A stretch of 59,560 nucleotides of DNA from Rhodocyclales bacterium (GCA_026399475.1 JAPLQY010000037.1:1-59560); one strand, 5' to 3'. Positions 8,226 through 19,477 are shown, counted from the first letter of the stretch. Program-made: numbers and translations. The notes: generated by a model from the letters alone, not told the origin.

Positions 8226-8489
8226 ATGCCGATCTACGCTTATCGCTGCACCGATTGCGGCTTTGAGAAAGATGTCATGCGGAAAGTCAGCGATCCGCTG
8301 TTGACCACCTGCCCTGAATGCAAAACCGAGAACTTCGCCAAGCAGTTGACCGCGCCGGGCTTCCAGCTCAAAGGCAACGGCTGGTACGCCACCGACTTCA
8401 AGGGGGGCGGCTGCAAGGCCGCGGACACCAAGACCGACAATCCGCCGCCCTGTCAGGGGGGCACGGGTAGCTGCGCCGCCAATAGCTGA
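8226..8489 (+). CDS. FmdB-family zinc-ribbon protein
   Basis: The 87-residue protein starts MPIYAYRCTDCGFEKDVMRK and has the FmdB zinc ribbon CTDC...CPEC (residues 9-12 and 32-35). A second Cys-rich tail (CKAA, PPCQGGTGSCAANS) follows. The molecular role is not established; such genes commonly precede DUF502 and aspS in betaproteobacteria, as here. CCGGAGA precedes the ATG. Confidence 0.88.
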   Translation: MPIYAYRCTDCGFEKDVMRKVSDPLLTTCPECKTENFAKQLTAPGFQLKGNGWYATDFKGGGCKAADTKTDNPPPCQGGTGSCAANS

Positions 8490-8500
8490 TCGCGTCTGCC

Positions 8501-9121
8501 TTGAAAAAATACTTCATTACCGGGCTCCTGATCTGGATCCCGCTGGCAATCACCGCCTGGGTGCTGGCCCTGATCGTCCGTTCCATGGACCAGTCCCTGC
8601 TGCTGCTGCCGCAAGCGATTCAGCCCGAGTACCTGCTGGGAATTTATATCCCCGGCCTCGGCGCATTGCTCACTCTGCTGGTGGTGTTCCTCACCGGCTT
8701 GGTGACGGCGAACATCGTCGGCCAGAAACTGGTGCGTTTCTGGGAAGGCGTGCTTTCCCGCATTCCGGTCGTGAAATCGATTTACTACAGCGTCAAGCAG
8801 GTCAGCGATACGCTGTTCTCGGGCAGCGGCGTCGCCTTCCGCAAAGTTCTGCTGGTCCGCTATCCACACCCCGAAGCCTGGTCGGTCGCCTTCCAGACCG
8901 GGCATCCGGCGCGCGATGTCGCCGATATGCTGCCGGATGAACATGTCGGGGTCTTCATCCCAACCACGCCCAGCCCGGTCAATGGCTTCTTCTTCTTCGT
9001 CAGGAGAAAAGATGTCATTGAACTCGACATGAACGTCGACGAAGCCCTCAAGTACATCGTCTCCATGGGTGTTGTCGCCCCGCCCATGAGAAACCCCAAC
9101 GGGCGCGCCCAGAATCAGTAA
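8501..9121 (+). CDS. DUF502 membrane protein
   Basis: This 206-residue protein has two transmembrane helices near the N-terminus (about 5-25 and 50-75) and the DUF502 signature IPVVKSIYYSVKQVSDTLFS. Later come FQTGHPARDVADMLPDEHVGVFIPTTPSP and NVDEALKYIVSMGV. It starts with TTG at 8501, 11 bp after fmdB. Its function is unknown; distant plant relatives are described as LCV/COV-type membrane proteins. Confidence 0.88.
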   Translation: MKKYFITGLLIWIPLAITAWVLALIVRSMDQSLLLLPQAIQPEYLLGIYIPGLGALLTLLVVFLTGLVTANIVGQKLVRFWEGVLSRIPVVKSIYYSVKQVSDTLFSGSGVAFRKVLLVRYPHPEAWSVAFQTGHPARDVADMLPDEHVGVFIPTTPSPVNGFFFFVRRKDVIELDMNVDEALKYIVSMGVVAPPMRNPNGRAQNQ

Positions 9122-9157
9122 CCGCCCCAAGGGGCATCACAACAGTCCGGAAATCCT

Positions 9158-10969
9158 ATGCGTACCCACTATTGCGGCGAGGTGAATGCCTCCCATGTCG
9201 ACCAGATTGTCACTCTTTGCGGCTGGAATCATCGCCGTCGCGACCATGGCGGCGTAATCTTCATCGACCTGCGCGATCGTGAAGGATTGACGCAGATTGT
9301 CTGCGATCCGGATCGCCCGGACATGTTCAAGATCGCCGAGGATGTTCGCAACGAATACGTGCTGAAGGTCACCGGCAAGGTTCGCCGCCGGCCCGCGGGC
9401 ACCGAGAACCCCAACCTGGCCTCGGGTGAAATCGAAATTCTGTGCCATGAACTGGAAGTGCTCAATACGGCGGTCACGCCGCCCTTCCAGCTCGATGAAG
9501 AAAACCTGTCCGAGAATGTGCGGCTGACCCATCGCGTCATCGATCTGCGCCGCCCGCAGATGCAGAAGAATCTGATCCTGCGCTACAAGGTCGCCATGGC
9601 TTTCCGCCGCTTCCTCGACGAGAAGGGCTTCATCGACATCGAAACGCCGATGCTGACCAAATCTACACCGGAAGGCGCGCGCGACTACCTGGTGCCGTCG
9701 CGTGTACATCCCGGCCAGTTCTTCGCCCTGCCACAATCGCCGCAGTTGTTCAAGCAACTGTTGATGGTGGCGGGCTACGACCGTTACTACCAGATCACCA
9801 AGTGCTTCCGCGACGAGGACCTGCGCGCCGACCGCCAGCCCGAATTCACCCAGGTCGATATCGAAACCTCCTTCCTCACCGAAGAGCAGATCACCGCGCT
9901 GATGGAGGAAATGATCCGTAGCGTGTTCAAAACGGCGCTGGCGGTCGAGCTGCCCAATCCCTTCCCGCGCATCAGTCACGCCGAAGCCATGCGTCGCTAC
10001 GGTTCCGACAAGCCGGATTTGCGCGTGACGCTGGAACTCACCGAAGTCACCGACGCGGTGGCCGACGTCGCCTTCAAGGTATTCAGCGGTCCGGCCACGT
10101 CCGGCGGGCGTGTCGCGGCACTGCGTGTGCCGGGCGGCGCGCTGGGGACAACCGCGCTGACCCGCGGCGAAATCGACAGCTACACGGAATTCGTCAAGAT
10201 CTACGGCGCCCGCGGCCTGGCCTACATCAAGGTCAATGACGCCTCGAAATTGAACGAGGAAGGCCTTCAGTCGCCCATCGTCAAGAACCTGCACGAGGCG
10301 GCGCTGAAGACCATCATCGAACGAACCGGCGCCCGGTCCGGCGACCTGATCTTCTTCGGTGCGGACAAGACCAAGGTTGTCAATGACGCGCTGGGGGCGC
10401 TGCGCACCAAGCTCGGCCACGAGAAAGGCTATGTGGACGGCTCGGCGTGGCGGCCATTGTGGGTGGTCGATTTCCCGATGTTCGAATTCGACGAGGACAA
10501 CCAGCGCTGGTCGGCCTGCCACCATCCCTTCACCAGTCCCAAGGACGGTCACGAGGCATTGATGGAGACCGATCCGGGAGCTTGCCTGGCCAAGGCCTAC
10601 GATCTGGCATTGAACGGCTGGGAAATGGGCGGTGGATCGATACGTATCCATCGTGCCGAAGTGCAGGAGCGGGTGTTCCAGGCGCTCGGCATCGGGCCGG
10701 AAGAACAACAGGCCAAGTTCGGCTTCCTGCTCGACGCGCTGAAGTACGGCGCGCCACCTCACGGCGGCCTGGCCTTCGGCCTCGACCGCATCGTCACCAT
10801 GATGGCGGGTGCCGAGTCGATTCGCGACGTGATCGCCTTTCCCAAGACACAGCGCGCCCAGTGCCTTCTCACCGATGCGCCATCCGACGTGGATGAAAAG
10901 CAGTTGCGCGAGTTGCACATCCGCCTGCGGCAAAAGGTGGAAACACAGGTCGAGGTTGGCAAATCGTAA
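9158..10969 (+). CDS. aspS: Aspartyl-tRNA synthetase
   Basis: A full-length 603-residue class IIb synthetase that charges tRNA-Asp. It contains an OB-fold anticodon domain ([20 protein letters not shown]), class II motif 2 ([20 protein letters not shown]), the bacterial GAD insertion (about 290-420) and motif 3 ([20 protein letters not shown]). It is cotranscribed with the preceding two genes. Some betaproteobacteria use a non-discriminating enzyme with GatCAB; this cannot be judged by eye here. Confidence 0.97.
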   Translation: MRTHYCGEVNASHVDQIVTLCGWNHRRRDHGGVIFIDLRDREGLTQIVCDPDRPDMFKIAEDVRNEYVLKVTGKVRRRPAGTENPNLASGEIEILCHELEVLNTAVTPPFQLDEENLSENVRLTHRVIDLRRPQMQKNLILRYKVAMAFRRFLDEKGFIDIETPMLTKSTPEGARDYLVPSRVHPGQFFALPQSPQLFKQLLMVAGYDRYYQITKCFRDEDLRADRQPEFTQVDIETSFLTEEQITALMEEMIRSVFKTALAVELPNPFPRISHAEAMRRYGSDKPDLRVTLELTEVTDAVADVAFKVFSGPATSGGRVAALRVPGGALGTTALTRGEIDSYTEFVKIYGARGLAYIKVNDASKLNEEGLQSPIVKNLHEAALKTIIERTGARSGDLIFFGADKTKVVNDALGALRTKLGHEKGYVDGSAWRPLWVVDFPMFEFDEDNQRWSACHHPFTSPKDGHEALMETDPGACLAKAYDLALNGWEMGGGSIRIHRAEVQERVFQALGIGPEEQQAKFGFLLDALKYGAPPHGGLAFGLDRIVTMMAGAESIRDVIAFPKTQRAQCLLTDAPSDVDEKQLRELHIRLRQKVETQVEVGKS

Positions 10970-10971
10970 AG

Positions 10972-11325
10972 ATGTTGCGCCGCGCGCTCGCTTTGCTGTG
11001 CGTCAGTCTTGCGCTCTCGGCCACGGCCAGGGAAAGTTCGCGCGACGCCTCTATTGCGATCACGGATCTGCCGCCGGAAGCGCGCGAAACGCTGCGCCTG
11101 ATTGACCGTGGCGGCCCTTATCCCTACCGCCGCGACGGCGTCATTTTCAAGAATCTCGAACAGCGCCTGCCGCTGAAACCGCGCGGCTACTATCACGAAT
11201 ACACGGTGCCAACCCCCGGCAGCCGTGATCGCGGCGCGCGGCGCATCATCTCGGGCGAGCAACCACCCGCCGTGTTCTACTACACTGACGATCACTACCG
11301 CAGTTTCAGAAGAATCAAACGATGA
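10972..11325 (+). CDS. Secreted barnase-type ribonuclease
   Basis: The 117-residue protein begins with a signal peptide (MLRRALALLCVSLALSATA) and then shows the microbial RNase N1/T1/barnase core: FKNLEQRLP, YYHEYTVPTPG with the catalytic Glu, RGARRIISG with the Arg and YYTDDHYRSFRRI with the C-terminal His. It is expected to cleave RNA outside the cytoplasm. It begins 2 bp after aspS and its stop overlaps the barstar start (ATGA), so enzyme and inhibitor are co-translated. Confidence 0.88.
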   Translation: MLRRALALLCVSLALSATARESSRDASIAITDLPPEARETLRLIDRGGPYPYRRDGVIFKNLEQRLPLKPRGYYHEYTVPTPGSRDRGARRIISGEQPPAVFYYTDDHYRSFRRIKR

Positions 11326-11777
11326 ATGCTACCGAGCACTATCAGGCCCTGTTTGCCGATGCCGAAAAGGCAGGAGTCCATCATCTGCCGCAGGGCGATC
11401 CGGAGCCGCTGATTGCCGGCGCCGAAGCTGCCGGCTGCCTGGTGCAGCGCGTCGATCTTGCGCAGGCACGGGACAAGAACGAGATGCTGGCGGCGATCGG
11501 TGCCGCCCTGGGCTTCCCCGAATGGTTCGGCGACAACTGGGATGCGCTGAATGATTGCCTGCTCGACATGGGCTGGCGTCCGGCCGAAGGCTACGTGATC
11601 CTTCTTGATCATTGCGATAGCATTCATGGTCGCGCCGAGGCGGATTTCGTTACCTTGATGCACGCATTCCAGTCCGCTGCCGACGAGTGGCGTGAACAGG
11701 AGGTGCCGTTCTGGTGCCTGGTCGACATGCAGTCCGACGGCATTGCCTGGCTGCCGACGGTGGCGCAACCTGGCTGA
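11322..11777 (+). CDS. Barstar-family RNase inhibitor
   Basis: The 151-residue cytoplasmic protein contains the barstar core (about 38-110), including FPEWFGDNWDALNDCLLDM and a helix with YVILLDHCDSI. Family members bind and block barnase-type RNases before export. The N-terminal ~35 residues and C-terminal tail extend beyond the compact ~90-residue barstar. The gene overlaps the RNase gene by 4 bp and nudB by 1 bp, a tight four-gene run from aspS. Confidence 0.88.
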   Translation: MNATEHYQALFADAEKAGVHHLPQGDPEPLIAGAEAAGCLVQRVDLAQARDKNEMLAAIGAALGFPEWFGDNWDALNDCLLDMGWRPAEGYVILLDHCDSIHGRAEADFVTLMHAFQSAADEWREQEVPFWCLVDMQSDGIAWLPTVAQPG

Positions 11778-12226
11778 TGATCTACAAGAAGCCAGTTTCG
11801 GTGCTGGTGGTCATCCACACCACGGCGCTGGACGTGCTGCTGCTGGAGCGTGCCCGCCACCCCGGCTTCTGGCAATCGGTCACCGGCAGCCAGGAAGACG
11901 ATGAGCCGCTGCTTGAAACGGCCCGACGCGAAGTGCGCGAAGAAACCGGCATCACTGCGGCCGCAGACGAGTTCATCGACTGGCAGTTGACCAACCGCTA
12001 CGAAATCTTTGCCGAATGGCGCTACCGCTACGCGCCCGGCATCACGCACAACACCGAACACGTCTTCAGTCTGTGTCTGCCTGAACAACGGTCGATAAGC
12101 ATCGCGCCCGACGAACATCTGGGCTATCGCTGGCTGCCATGGCGCGCAGCTGCTGCTGCCTGCTTTTCGTGGAGCAATCGCGACGCCATCCTGGAATTGC
12201 CGCAGCGGATTGCGCGAAGCCCTTGA
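11777..12226 (+). CDS. nudB: Dihydroneopterin triphosphate diphosphatase
   Basis: A 149-residue Nudix hydrolase with the box GSQEDDEPLLETARREVREETG. NudB removes pyrophosphate from dihydroneopterin triphosphate in folate synthesis, and the aspS-linked location supports that assignment. The start MIYKKPVSVLVVIHT is chosen because its ATG overlaps the barstar stop (TGATG); a longer upstream reading would lie inside barstar. Early residues match NudB starts. Confidence 0.85.
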   Translation: MIYKKPVSVLVVIHTTALDVLLLERARHPGFWQSVTGSQEDDEPLLETARREVREETGITAAADEFIDWQLTNRYEIFAEWRYRYAPGITHNTEHVFSLCLPEQRSISIAPDEHLGYRWLPWRAAAAACFSWSNRDAILELPQRIARSP

Positions 12227-12304
12227 AATCTCCTCGTAGGCACTCATGTAATGGGCAGCAAGGCTTATGCCCTGAGCGAGGCCCCAACCGTAAAGGAGAA
12301 TGAA

Positions 12305-12718
12305 ATGAGCAACTTGATCCGTCGTGATCCTCTCGATGATTTTTTCCGTGGTTTCTTCGTCCGTCCAGTCGATTTTGGGTCGCAGCCGGACGTTCCCGCC
12401 ATCCAGATTGACGTCAAGGAGCAAGAGAACAGCTATCTGGTTCACGCCGAAATTCCCGGGGTGAAAAAGGAAGATATCCACATTGCCGTGGATGGAGCCG
12501 TTGTCTCCATCAGCGCGGAACGGCGCGAAGAGAAGGATGTGAAGCAAGGTGAGCGTGTGCTGCGTACCGAGCGCTATTTCGGCAAGGTTTCGCGCAGCTT
12601 CCAGTTGGCGCAGGAAATCGACGAGGCGCAAGTAACCGCCAAATACACGGATGGCGTTCTCGAACTGGCACTACCAAAAAAGGCAGCGACACAGGCGCGC
12701 AGGATCACGATCCAGTAG
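12305..12718 (+). CDS. Small heat-shock protein, Hsp20 family
   Basis: A 137-residue alpha-crystallin chaperone that holds unfolding proteins. The core runs from about DVPAIQIDVKEQENSYLVHA to GVLELALPKK, with the conserved YFGKVSRSFQL and the C-terminal RITIQ anchoring I-x-I/V-type motif. AAAGGAG precedes the ATG at 12305. A perfect 21-bp hairpin lies 47 bp beyond its stop. Confidence 0.92.
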   Translation: MSNLIRRDPLDDFFRGFFVRPVDFGSQPDVPAIQIDVKEQENSYLVHAEIPGVKKEDIHIAVDGAVVSISAERREEKDVKQGERVLRTERYFGKVSRSFQLAQEIDEAQVTAKYTDGVLELALPKKAATQARRITIQ

Positions 12719-12765
12719 CAATAGTTCAGCAGGACGCAAGGCGCCGGCGGTGGCGGTGGCGACGC

Positions 12766-12823
12766 CCCATCCGCAAGGGATACCGTTCCCGCAGTGAGGG
12801 GGACGGTATCCCTTGCGGATGGG
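12766..12823. terminator. Long perfect hairpin after hsp20
   Basis: 12766-12786 and 12803-12823 are perfect 21-bp inverted arms around a 16-bp loop that can itself pair partly (CCC with GGG). The stem contains GCAAGGGATACCGT. It would end the hsp20 transcript in RNA but lacks a U-run on either strand, so it may instead be a transcript-stabilising structure or a repeat. It sits about 50 bp before argB. Confidence 0.6.
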
Positions 12824-12837
12824 TTCGCTGCCGGTAG

Positions 12838-13758
<921 letters not shown>

Positions 13759-13776
13759 CCCCATGGAAAAATCGCC

Positions 13777-14364
13777 ATGAACGAAGCCCGCGCCGCGAAG
13801 GTTGGCGAAAAAAAACTCCTGATCCTGCAAACCATTGCCGAAATGCTGGAGCGCCCGGCGGCAGAGAAAGTCACGACTGCCCTGCTCGCCAAACAGCTTC
13901 AGGTCTCGGAGGCGGCGCTCTATCGCCACTTCGCGAGCAAGGCGCAGATGTACGAGGGGCTGATCGAGTTCATCGAGAACGGGGTTTTTTCGGTGATCAC
14001 CCAAATTGAGGGGTCCGAGGAATCCGGTCTCAAACAGGCCGAGGCCATCGTCGCGTCGCTGTTGCGCTTTGCGCAAAAGAACCGCGGCCTGACGCGGGTA
14101 CTGGTCGGTGACGCGCTGGTGCACGAGAACCCGCGTTTGCAGGCACGCATCAACCAGCTGCTTGACCGCATCGAATCCACTCTCAAGCAGTGTTTAAAAG
14201 TGGCCTCGGCCCAGGGCGCGTTGGGTGCCGAGCACGATTTCGGCGCTCACGCCGACCTGCTGGTTTGCTATACCGTGGGCTGCTGGCAGCGCTTTGTCAA
14301 AAGCGGCTTCAAGCACGATCCTCTGGCGGGCTGGCCGGCACAGTGGCTGATACTGGCACGGTGA
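13777..14364 (+). CDS. slmA: Nucleoid occlusion factor SlmA
   Basis: A 195-residue TetR-family protein with the N-terminal HTH (LLAKQLQVSEAALYRHFASK) and the SlmA-type ligand domain (FIENGVFSVI, RVLVGDALVHENPRL). SlmA binds specific chromosomal sites and blocks FtsZ assembly over the nucleoid. The argB-slmA order is common in betaproteobacteria. A GAAAAA-type weak ribosome site precedes the ATG. Confidence 0.92.
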   Translation: MNEARAAKVGEKKLLILQTIAEMLERPAAEKVTTALLAKQLQVSEAALYRHFASKAQMYEGLIEFIENGVFSVITQIEGSEESGLKQAEAIVASLLRFAQKNRGLTRVLVGDALVHENPRLQARINQLLDRIESTLKQCLKVASAQGALGAEHDFGAHADLLVCYTVGCWQRFVKSGFKHDPLAGWPAQWLILAR

Positions 14365-14403
14365 CACGGAGCAGCGGCAGCCGCATTCCCGGCACCGACC
14401 GTT

Positions 14404-15474
<1,071 letters not shown>

Positions 15475-15480
15475 ATTCAG

Positions 15481-15601
15481 CAGACGGTGGCGGACGCTCG
15501 TTCGCGCTGTCTCCCGCTTCACCTCCCTGAGCGGGTGCCTTGAACATTTCAAGGTGTTTCGCCCTCGACCTCCTCCCCTTTGGTCGAGGGCTTTTATTTT
15601 T
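15481..15601 (+). ncRNA. Candidate small RNA with anti-Shine-Dalgarno loops
   Basis: The predicted ~120-nt transcript folds into at least three hairpins. Stem CCCGCT/AGCGGG (15513-15535) exposes TCACCTCCCTG, nearly identical to the 3' tail of 16S rRNA. Stem CCTTGAA/TTCAAGG spans 15538-15554. The terminator stem exposes TCCTCCCCTTT (15571-15581). From memory, betaproteobacterial RNAs called antihemB and 'Betaproteobacteria toxic small RNA' occupy this kind of locus; I cannot confirm membership. The loops suggest binding to ribosome-binding sites of mRNAs. Confidence 0.62.
15561..15601 (+). terminator. Rho-independent terminator of the small RNA
   Basis: GCCCTCGACC (15561-15570) pairs with GGTCGAGGGC (15582-15591), followed by TTTTATTTTT. 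This is a textbook intrinsic terminator for rightward transcription. It cannot serve the leftward engB transcript, because no U-run lies on that side. Confidence 0.85.
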
Positions 15602-15605
15602 GGCT

Positions 15606-16262
15606 CTATCCCCCCGGCCCCCTTTCCGGGAAAGGGGGTGACTGGTTGGCTGACTGCGTCAGATTGTTGTTAACGTCCAACCAGGCGCCGATTACTTGTT
15701 CCGCCTCTTCCATGCCGGTCTTTTTCAGGCTGGAAAACATCTGCACGGTGATTTGCTCGCCAAAGTCGGCCAGCGCTGCGCGGGTTTCGCGCAGAGTCTT
15801 GGTCTGCTCCTGCCGCGTAAGTTTGTCGGACTTCGTCAGCAGACAGTGGATCGGGCGACCCGTGGAGCCGAACCAGCCGATCATCTTCCAGTCGAGTTCG
15901 GTCAGCGGGCGGCGCGAATCCATGATCAGCACCAGGCCGACAAGGTTCGCCCGGCACGTCAGGTAATGCTCCAGCAGGCCTTGCCATTGCAAGCGAACCG
16001 CCAAGGGCACCTGGGCGTATCCGTAACCGGGCAAATCGACCAGAGCGGCGCCATTTCTCATGCGAAACAGGTTGATCAGTTGCGTCCGGCCCGGAGTCTT
16101 GGAAACGAAGGCGAGTCGAGTGTGACCGACCAAGGTATTGATGGCGCTTGACTTTCCTGAATTTGAGCGGCCCGCGAAGGCGATCTCGGCACCCTCGGGC
16201 GCAGGCAAGCCGTTGGGCTTGGCAACGGAGATTTCGAAAGTGGCGTGGCGGAATAGAGACAT
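15606..16262 (-). CDS. engB: Ribosome-biogenesis GTPase EngB (YihA/YsxC)
   Basis: A 218-residue GTPase needed for late 50S subunit assembly. It shows G1 GRSNSGKSSAINTL, G3 DLPGYGYAQV, G4 TKSDKL and the usual start MSLFRHATFEISVAK. The last ~15 residues (ending SPPFPERGPGG) look unlike the family and are encoded by a palindromic GC-rich repeat near 15609-15640, so the natural C-terminus has probably been extended by repeat DNA. It is divergent from the cytochrome c4 gene. Confidence 0.95.
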   Translation of the reverse strand: MSLFRHATFEISVAKPNGLPAPEGAEIAFAGRSNSGKSSAINTLVGHTRLAFVSKTPGRTQLINLFRMRNGAALVDLPGYGYAQVPLAVRLQWQGLLEHYLTCRANLVGLVLIMDSRRPLTELDWKMIGWFGSTGRPIHCLLTKSDKLTRQEQTKTLRETRAALADFGEQITVQMFSSLKKTGMEEAEQVIGAWLDVNNNLTQSANQSPPFPERGPGG

Positions 16263-16379
16263 GGGACATTACGTTAGGGCACGTGGCCGAGGCTGGCAGA
16301 CGTGGAGAAATCGGGCGAGCTGGGATAGAATATCAGGTTTACAATTTCCGAATCCTGCAGTTTCCGAGGAGTTTTGTTC

Positions 16380-17021
16380 ATGAAGCGTTCCCTGCTTACC
16401 CTGCTGTGTGCGATGACCGCATTCGGCGCCCAGGCGTCCGAAGCTGCCAAGGCAGCCCCCAAAGGTGATGCCGCACGCGGCCAAACCATCGTCTCCACAG
16501 TCTGCGTTGCCTGCCATGGCCCGGACGGCAACAGCCCGCTTGCCGCCAACCCCAAGCTCGCGGGACAACATCCCGAATATCTGCTCAAGCAGATGAAAAA
16601 CTTCAAGGCCTCCGATGGCAAGCAACCCGAGCGCGTGAGCGCGATCATGAACGGCATGATCGCGGCCTACGACGAAGGCCAGATGCGTGACCTGGCGGCT
16701 TATTTTTCGGCTCAGACCCAAAAGGGTGAAGCCGCGAAGAATCGCGAATCCATCGAGTTGGGCCAGAAGCTGTATCGCGGTGGTGATCAGGCCAAAGGCC
16801 TGCCTGCCTGCGCAGCGTGTCACGGCCCGACCGGTGCGGGCATTCCAGCGCAATATCCCCGCATTGGCGGCCAGTTTGCGGAATACACGGAAACGCAGCT
16901 GAAGAGTTTCCGCGAAGGCGCCCGCGCCAACGATCCGAACAAGATGATGCGGATGGTCGCGATCAAGATGACCGATGCCGAAATCAGGGCAGTGTCCGAC
17001 TACGTCGCCGGCCTGCGCTAG
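16380..17021 (+). CDS. Diheme cytochrome c4
   Basis: The 213-residue periplasmic protein has a signal peptide (MKRSLLTLLCAMTAFGAQA) and two class I cytochrome domains with CVACH (about 42-46) and CAACH (about 139-143), each with downstream Met ligands (such as IMNGMIAAY). Cytochrome c4 carries electrons to terminal oxidases. GAGGAG sits before ATG 16380; a TTG two codons earlier is less likely. The divergent pairing with engB is common in betaproteobacteria. Confidence 0.92.
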   Translation: MKRSLLTLLCAMTAFGAQASEAAKAAPKGDAARGQTIVSTVCVACHGPDGNSPLAANPKLAGQHPEYLLKQMKNFKASDGKQPERVSAIMNGMIAAYDEGQMRDLAAYFSAQTQKGEAAKNRESIELGQKLYRGGDQAKGLPACAACHGPTGAGIPAQYPRIGGQFAEYTETQLKSFREGARANDPNKMMRMVAIKMTDAEIRAVSDYVAGLR

Positions 17022-17073
17022 GAGTCTTCGCTACAGAGGGCGGGCTGAAAGCATTCGGCACCGCCCTCAGAAC

Positions 17074-17487
17074 CTACGCTGCCCGCTTGCCGAGTAGCGT
17101 AGGAAACTCCTCTTTGATATAGGCTGCATAGTCCCGGTCGCCGCTCAGGACATGGCGGATGAACCAGCTCTCGAAGAAGCCCACCAGGTTCCCCCCCGAC
17201 GCCTGGTTCTTCAGTTGATCTTCCAGTTCGGCCATCTGGTCGATGAGGCGTTGGTGCGAGTCGCAGTGCTCCGCGCGATTTGGATACCGGATTACTTCCA
17301 GAAGGGCCTCTTCGACGGCCAAGTGGAATTTCATGTACTCCGCCAATTGTGCCAGGAAGAAATGCAGGATATGCCAGGGATCCCGTTTTGCCACCGAATT
17401 TTCGATGGCAAGCAGATGCTCGAAGATCTTCTTGTGTTGATTGTCGATCGCTTCAATACCGATCGCGAAACTGCTATTCCACTTCAT
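17074..17487 (-). CDS. Bacteriohemerythrin
   Basis: The 137-residue four-helix protein carries the di-iron ligands of hemerythrin: His in IDNQHKKIFEHL, His and Glu in MKFHLAVEEALL, His in HCDSHQRLIDQ, and His and Asp in FIRHVLSGDRDYAAYI. Single-domain bacteriohemerythrins bind O2 and may deliver or sense it. It is convergent with cytochrome c4 and lies downstream of prmC, outside the usual hemA-prfA-prmC gene set. Confidence 0.9.
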   Translation of the reverse strand: MKWNSSFAIGIEAIDNQHKKIFEHLLAIENSVAKRDPWHILHFFLAQLAEYMKFHLAVEEALLEVIRYPNRAEHCDSHQRLIDQMAELEDQLKNQASGGNLVGFFESWFIRHVLSGDRDYAAYIKEEFPTLLGKRAA

Positions 17488-17578
17488 CGTGCCTTCCTTG
17501 GTGCTGCCAGCTCGGCTGGTCGGATTGTAGCGGCAACGGCAGGCGACGGCGCAAGACGCGCCAGGTTCCGGATTTCTT

Positions 17579-18397
17579 TTATCTCAGCCGACCGCCACTG
17601 ACGCGCACTATGCCCGCGAGATCACGGTGTTGTTCGATGTCGACCCAACCCGCCGCCGCGAGCAGTTCGCACACCGCCTCGGCCTGATCGTAGCCATGTT
17701 CCAGCCAAAGTTGCCCGTCTGGTGCCAATTGCGCCGGCGCAGCTGCGATGATCCGGCGAATGGAATCCAGTCCCTCCGCACCGCTGGGCAGGGCCGCTGG
17801 CGGCTCTTGGCGCAGATCTCCCGCGGCAAGGTGTGGATCGGCGGCGGCAACGTAAGGTGGATTGGCGACAATCAGATCGAAGCATTCGCCGGCCAACTCG
17901 TCAAACCAGTTGCTTCGCAGCAGGCGCAGCCGCGCACCGTGTCGTTCCGCATTCTTTCGCGCCACCACGAGCGCCGCTTCCGAGATGTCAACCGCACTGA
18001 CTTGTGCCGACGGAATTTCCAGTGCCAGCGTGACCGCGATACAGCCGCTGCCCGTGCCCAGATCAAGAATTTTTTGCCCCTCACCGATGCCGATGCGTTC
18101 TAGTGAAATCTCGACCAGCAGTTCGGTCTCCGGACGCGGGATCAGCACGGCAGGACTGACCGCAAATTCACGACCGAAAAATTCACGATGGCCGACGAGG
18201 TAGGCCACCGGTTCGCCACTCGCGCGTCGCGCAGCCAGCGATGCAAAACTCAGCAGTGCCGCTTCTTCGAGCACCTCATCATCGTGGGCGATCAGCCAGG
18301 CCGCCGGTCGGCCCAGCACGTGTCCCAGCAGCAGGCGCGCCTCGCTCGCCGGCAGCTTTGCCCGCGCCGCCAGAAGTGCCGCGGCCACGGAAGTCAT
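17579..18397 (-). CDS. prmC: Release-factor glutamine methyltransferase
   Basis: The 272-residue PrmC/HemK enzyme methylates the GGQ glutamine of release factors. It has the SAM motif [17 protein letters not shown], the acidic [17 protein letters not shown] and the glutamine-binding NPPYV. The start overlaps the prfA stop by 4 bp, so enzyme and substrate are co-translated. Confidence 0.95.
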   Translation of the reverse strand: MTSVAAALLAARAKLPASEARLLLGHVLGRPAAWLIAHDDEVLEEAALLSFASLAARRASGEPVAYLVGHREFFGREFAVSPAVLIPRPETELLVEISLERIGIGEGQKILDLGTGSGCIAVTLALEIPSAQVSAVDISEAALVVARKNAERHGARLRLLRSNWFDELAGECFDLIVANPPYVAAADPHLAAGDLRQEPPAALPSGAEGLDSIRRIIAAAPAQLAPDGQLWLEHGYDQAEAVCELLAAAGWVDIEQHRDLAGIVRVSGGRLR

Positions 18398-19470
18398 TCG
18401 CCCAGCGCAGCCAGGAGTTCGGCCTGATGCTCGGCCGTCAGGGCGCCGACCAGTTCGTCGAGATCGCCGTCCATGATGGCGTCGATCTTGTATAGCGTGA
18501 GATTGATGCGATGGTCGGTAATACGCCCCTGCGGAAAGTTGTAGGTGCGGATGCGCTCGGAGCGATCACCGGAACCGATCAGCGACTTGCGCTGGGAGGC
18601 GATTTTCTGCTGCTGTTCGCGCTGTTTGGCATCGTTGATCCGCGCGGCAAGGACAGACAGCGCCTGTGCCTTGTTGCGGTGCTGCGAGCGATCGTCCTGG
18701 CACTCGACGACTATGCCGGTCGGGACGTGGGTAATGCGTACCGCCGAGTCGGTCTTGTTGATGTGCTGGCCGCCAGCACCCGAAGCACGGAAAGTATCGA
18801 TGCGCAGGTCGGCCGGATTGATGTCGATGTCGACCAGGTCGTCCGCTTCCGGCATCACCGCAACAGTGCAGGCCGAGGTGTGGATGCGGCCCTGGGTTTC
18901 GGTTACGGGTACGCGCTGAACTCGATGGCCGCCCGATTCGAACTTGAGTTTGGAATAGGCGCCGTTGCCATCTATACGGGCGATGATTTCGCGAAAACCG
19001 CCGAGATCGGATTCGCTGCGCGAAACGATCTCGACCCTCCAGCGTTGACGTTCGGCATAGCGGCTGTACATGCGAAACAGGTCGGCGGCGAACAGGGCCG
19101 ATTCGTCTCCGCCCGTCCCGGCGCGAATTTCCAGGAACAGGTTTCTGTCGTCGTTGGGATCCGTCGGCAGCAGGGCGCGTTGCAGATCGACTTCGAGTCG
19201 AGCCATTTCGGTACTGGCAGACTGCTGTTCGGCAACCGCGAGTTCCTTCATTTCCGGATCGCCCAGCATTTCGGCCGCGCCTGAAAAATCGGCGCTGGCG
19301 CTGCGGTAGGCATGAAAAAGTTCCACCACCGGCGTGATGTCGGCGCGCTCGCGGGTCAGCTTGCGGTAGCTGTCCATGTCGCGGGCGGCATGCTCGCCGC
19401 CGAGCAGGCCGTCGATCTCCGCCAGACGTTCGCTCAAATGTTCAAGCTTGTCGAGAATGCTTTTTTTCAT
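18394..19470 (-). CDS. prfA: Peptide chain release factor 1
   Basis: The 358-residue RF1 reads UAA and UAG. It has the GGQ loop ([20 protein letters not shown]) and a PAT-type anticodon tripeptide region ([18 protein letters not shown]). The frame runs further upstream, but [20 protein letters not shown] is the family start, giving ATG at 19470. Its start lies 7 bp beyond the plsB stop. Confidence 0.96.
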   Translation of the reverse strand: MKKSILDKLEHLSERLAEIDGLLGGEHAARDMDSYRKLTRERADITPVVELFHAYRSASADFSGAAEMLGDPEMKELAVAEQQSASTEMARLEVDLQRALLPTDPNDDRNLFLEIRAGTGGDESALFAADLFRMYSRYAERQRWRVEIVSRSESDLGGFREIIARIDGNGAYSKLKFESGGHRVQRVPVTETQGRIHTSACTVAVMPEADDLVDIDINPADLRIDTFRASGAGGQHINKTDSAVRITHVPTGIVVECQDDRSQHRNKAQALSVLAARINDAKQREQQQKIASQRKSLIGSGDRSERIRTYNFPQGRITDHRINLTLYKIDAIMDGDLDELVGALTAEHQAELLAALGE

Positions 19471-19477
19471 TGGGCTG

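Noticed and set aside
9137..10933. 598-residue antisense frame opposite aspS
   Set aside because: It is a mirror of aspS codon structure with no recognisable motif.
10972..11777. Barnase/barstar as a new toxin system
   Set aside because: Both families are well known; only the operon location is noteworthy.
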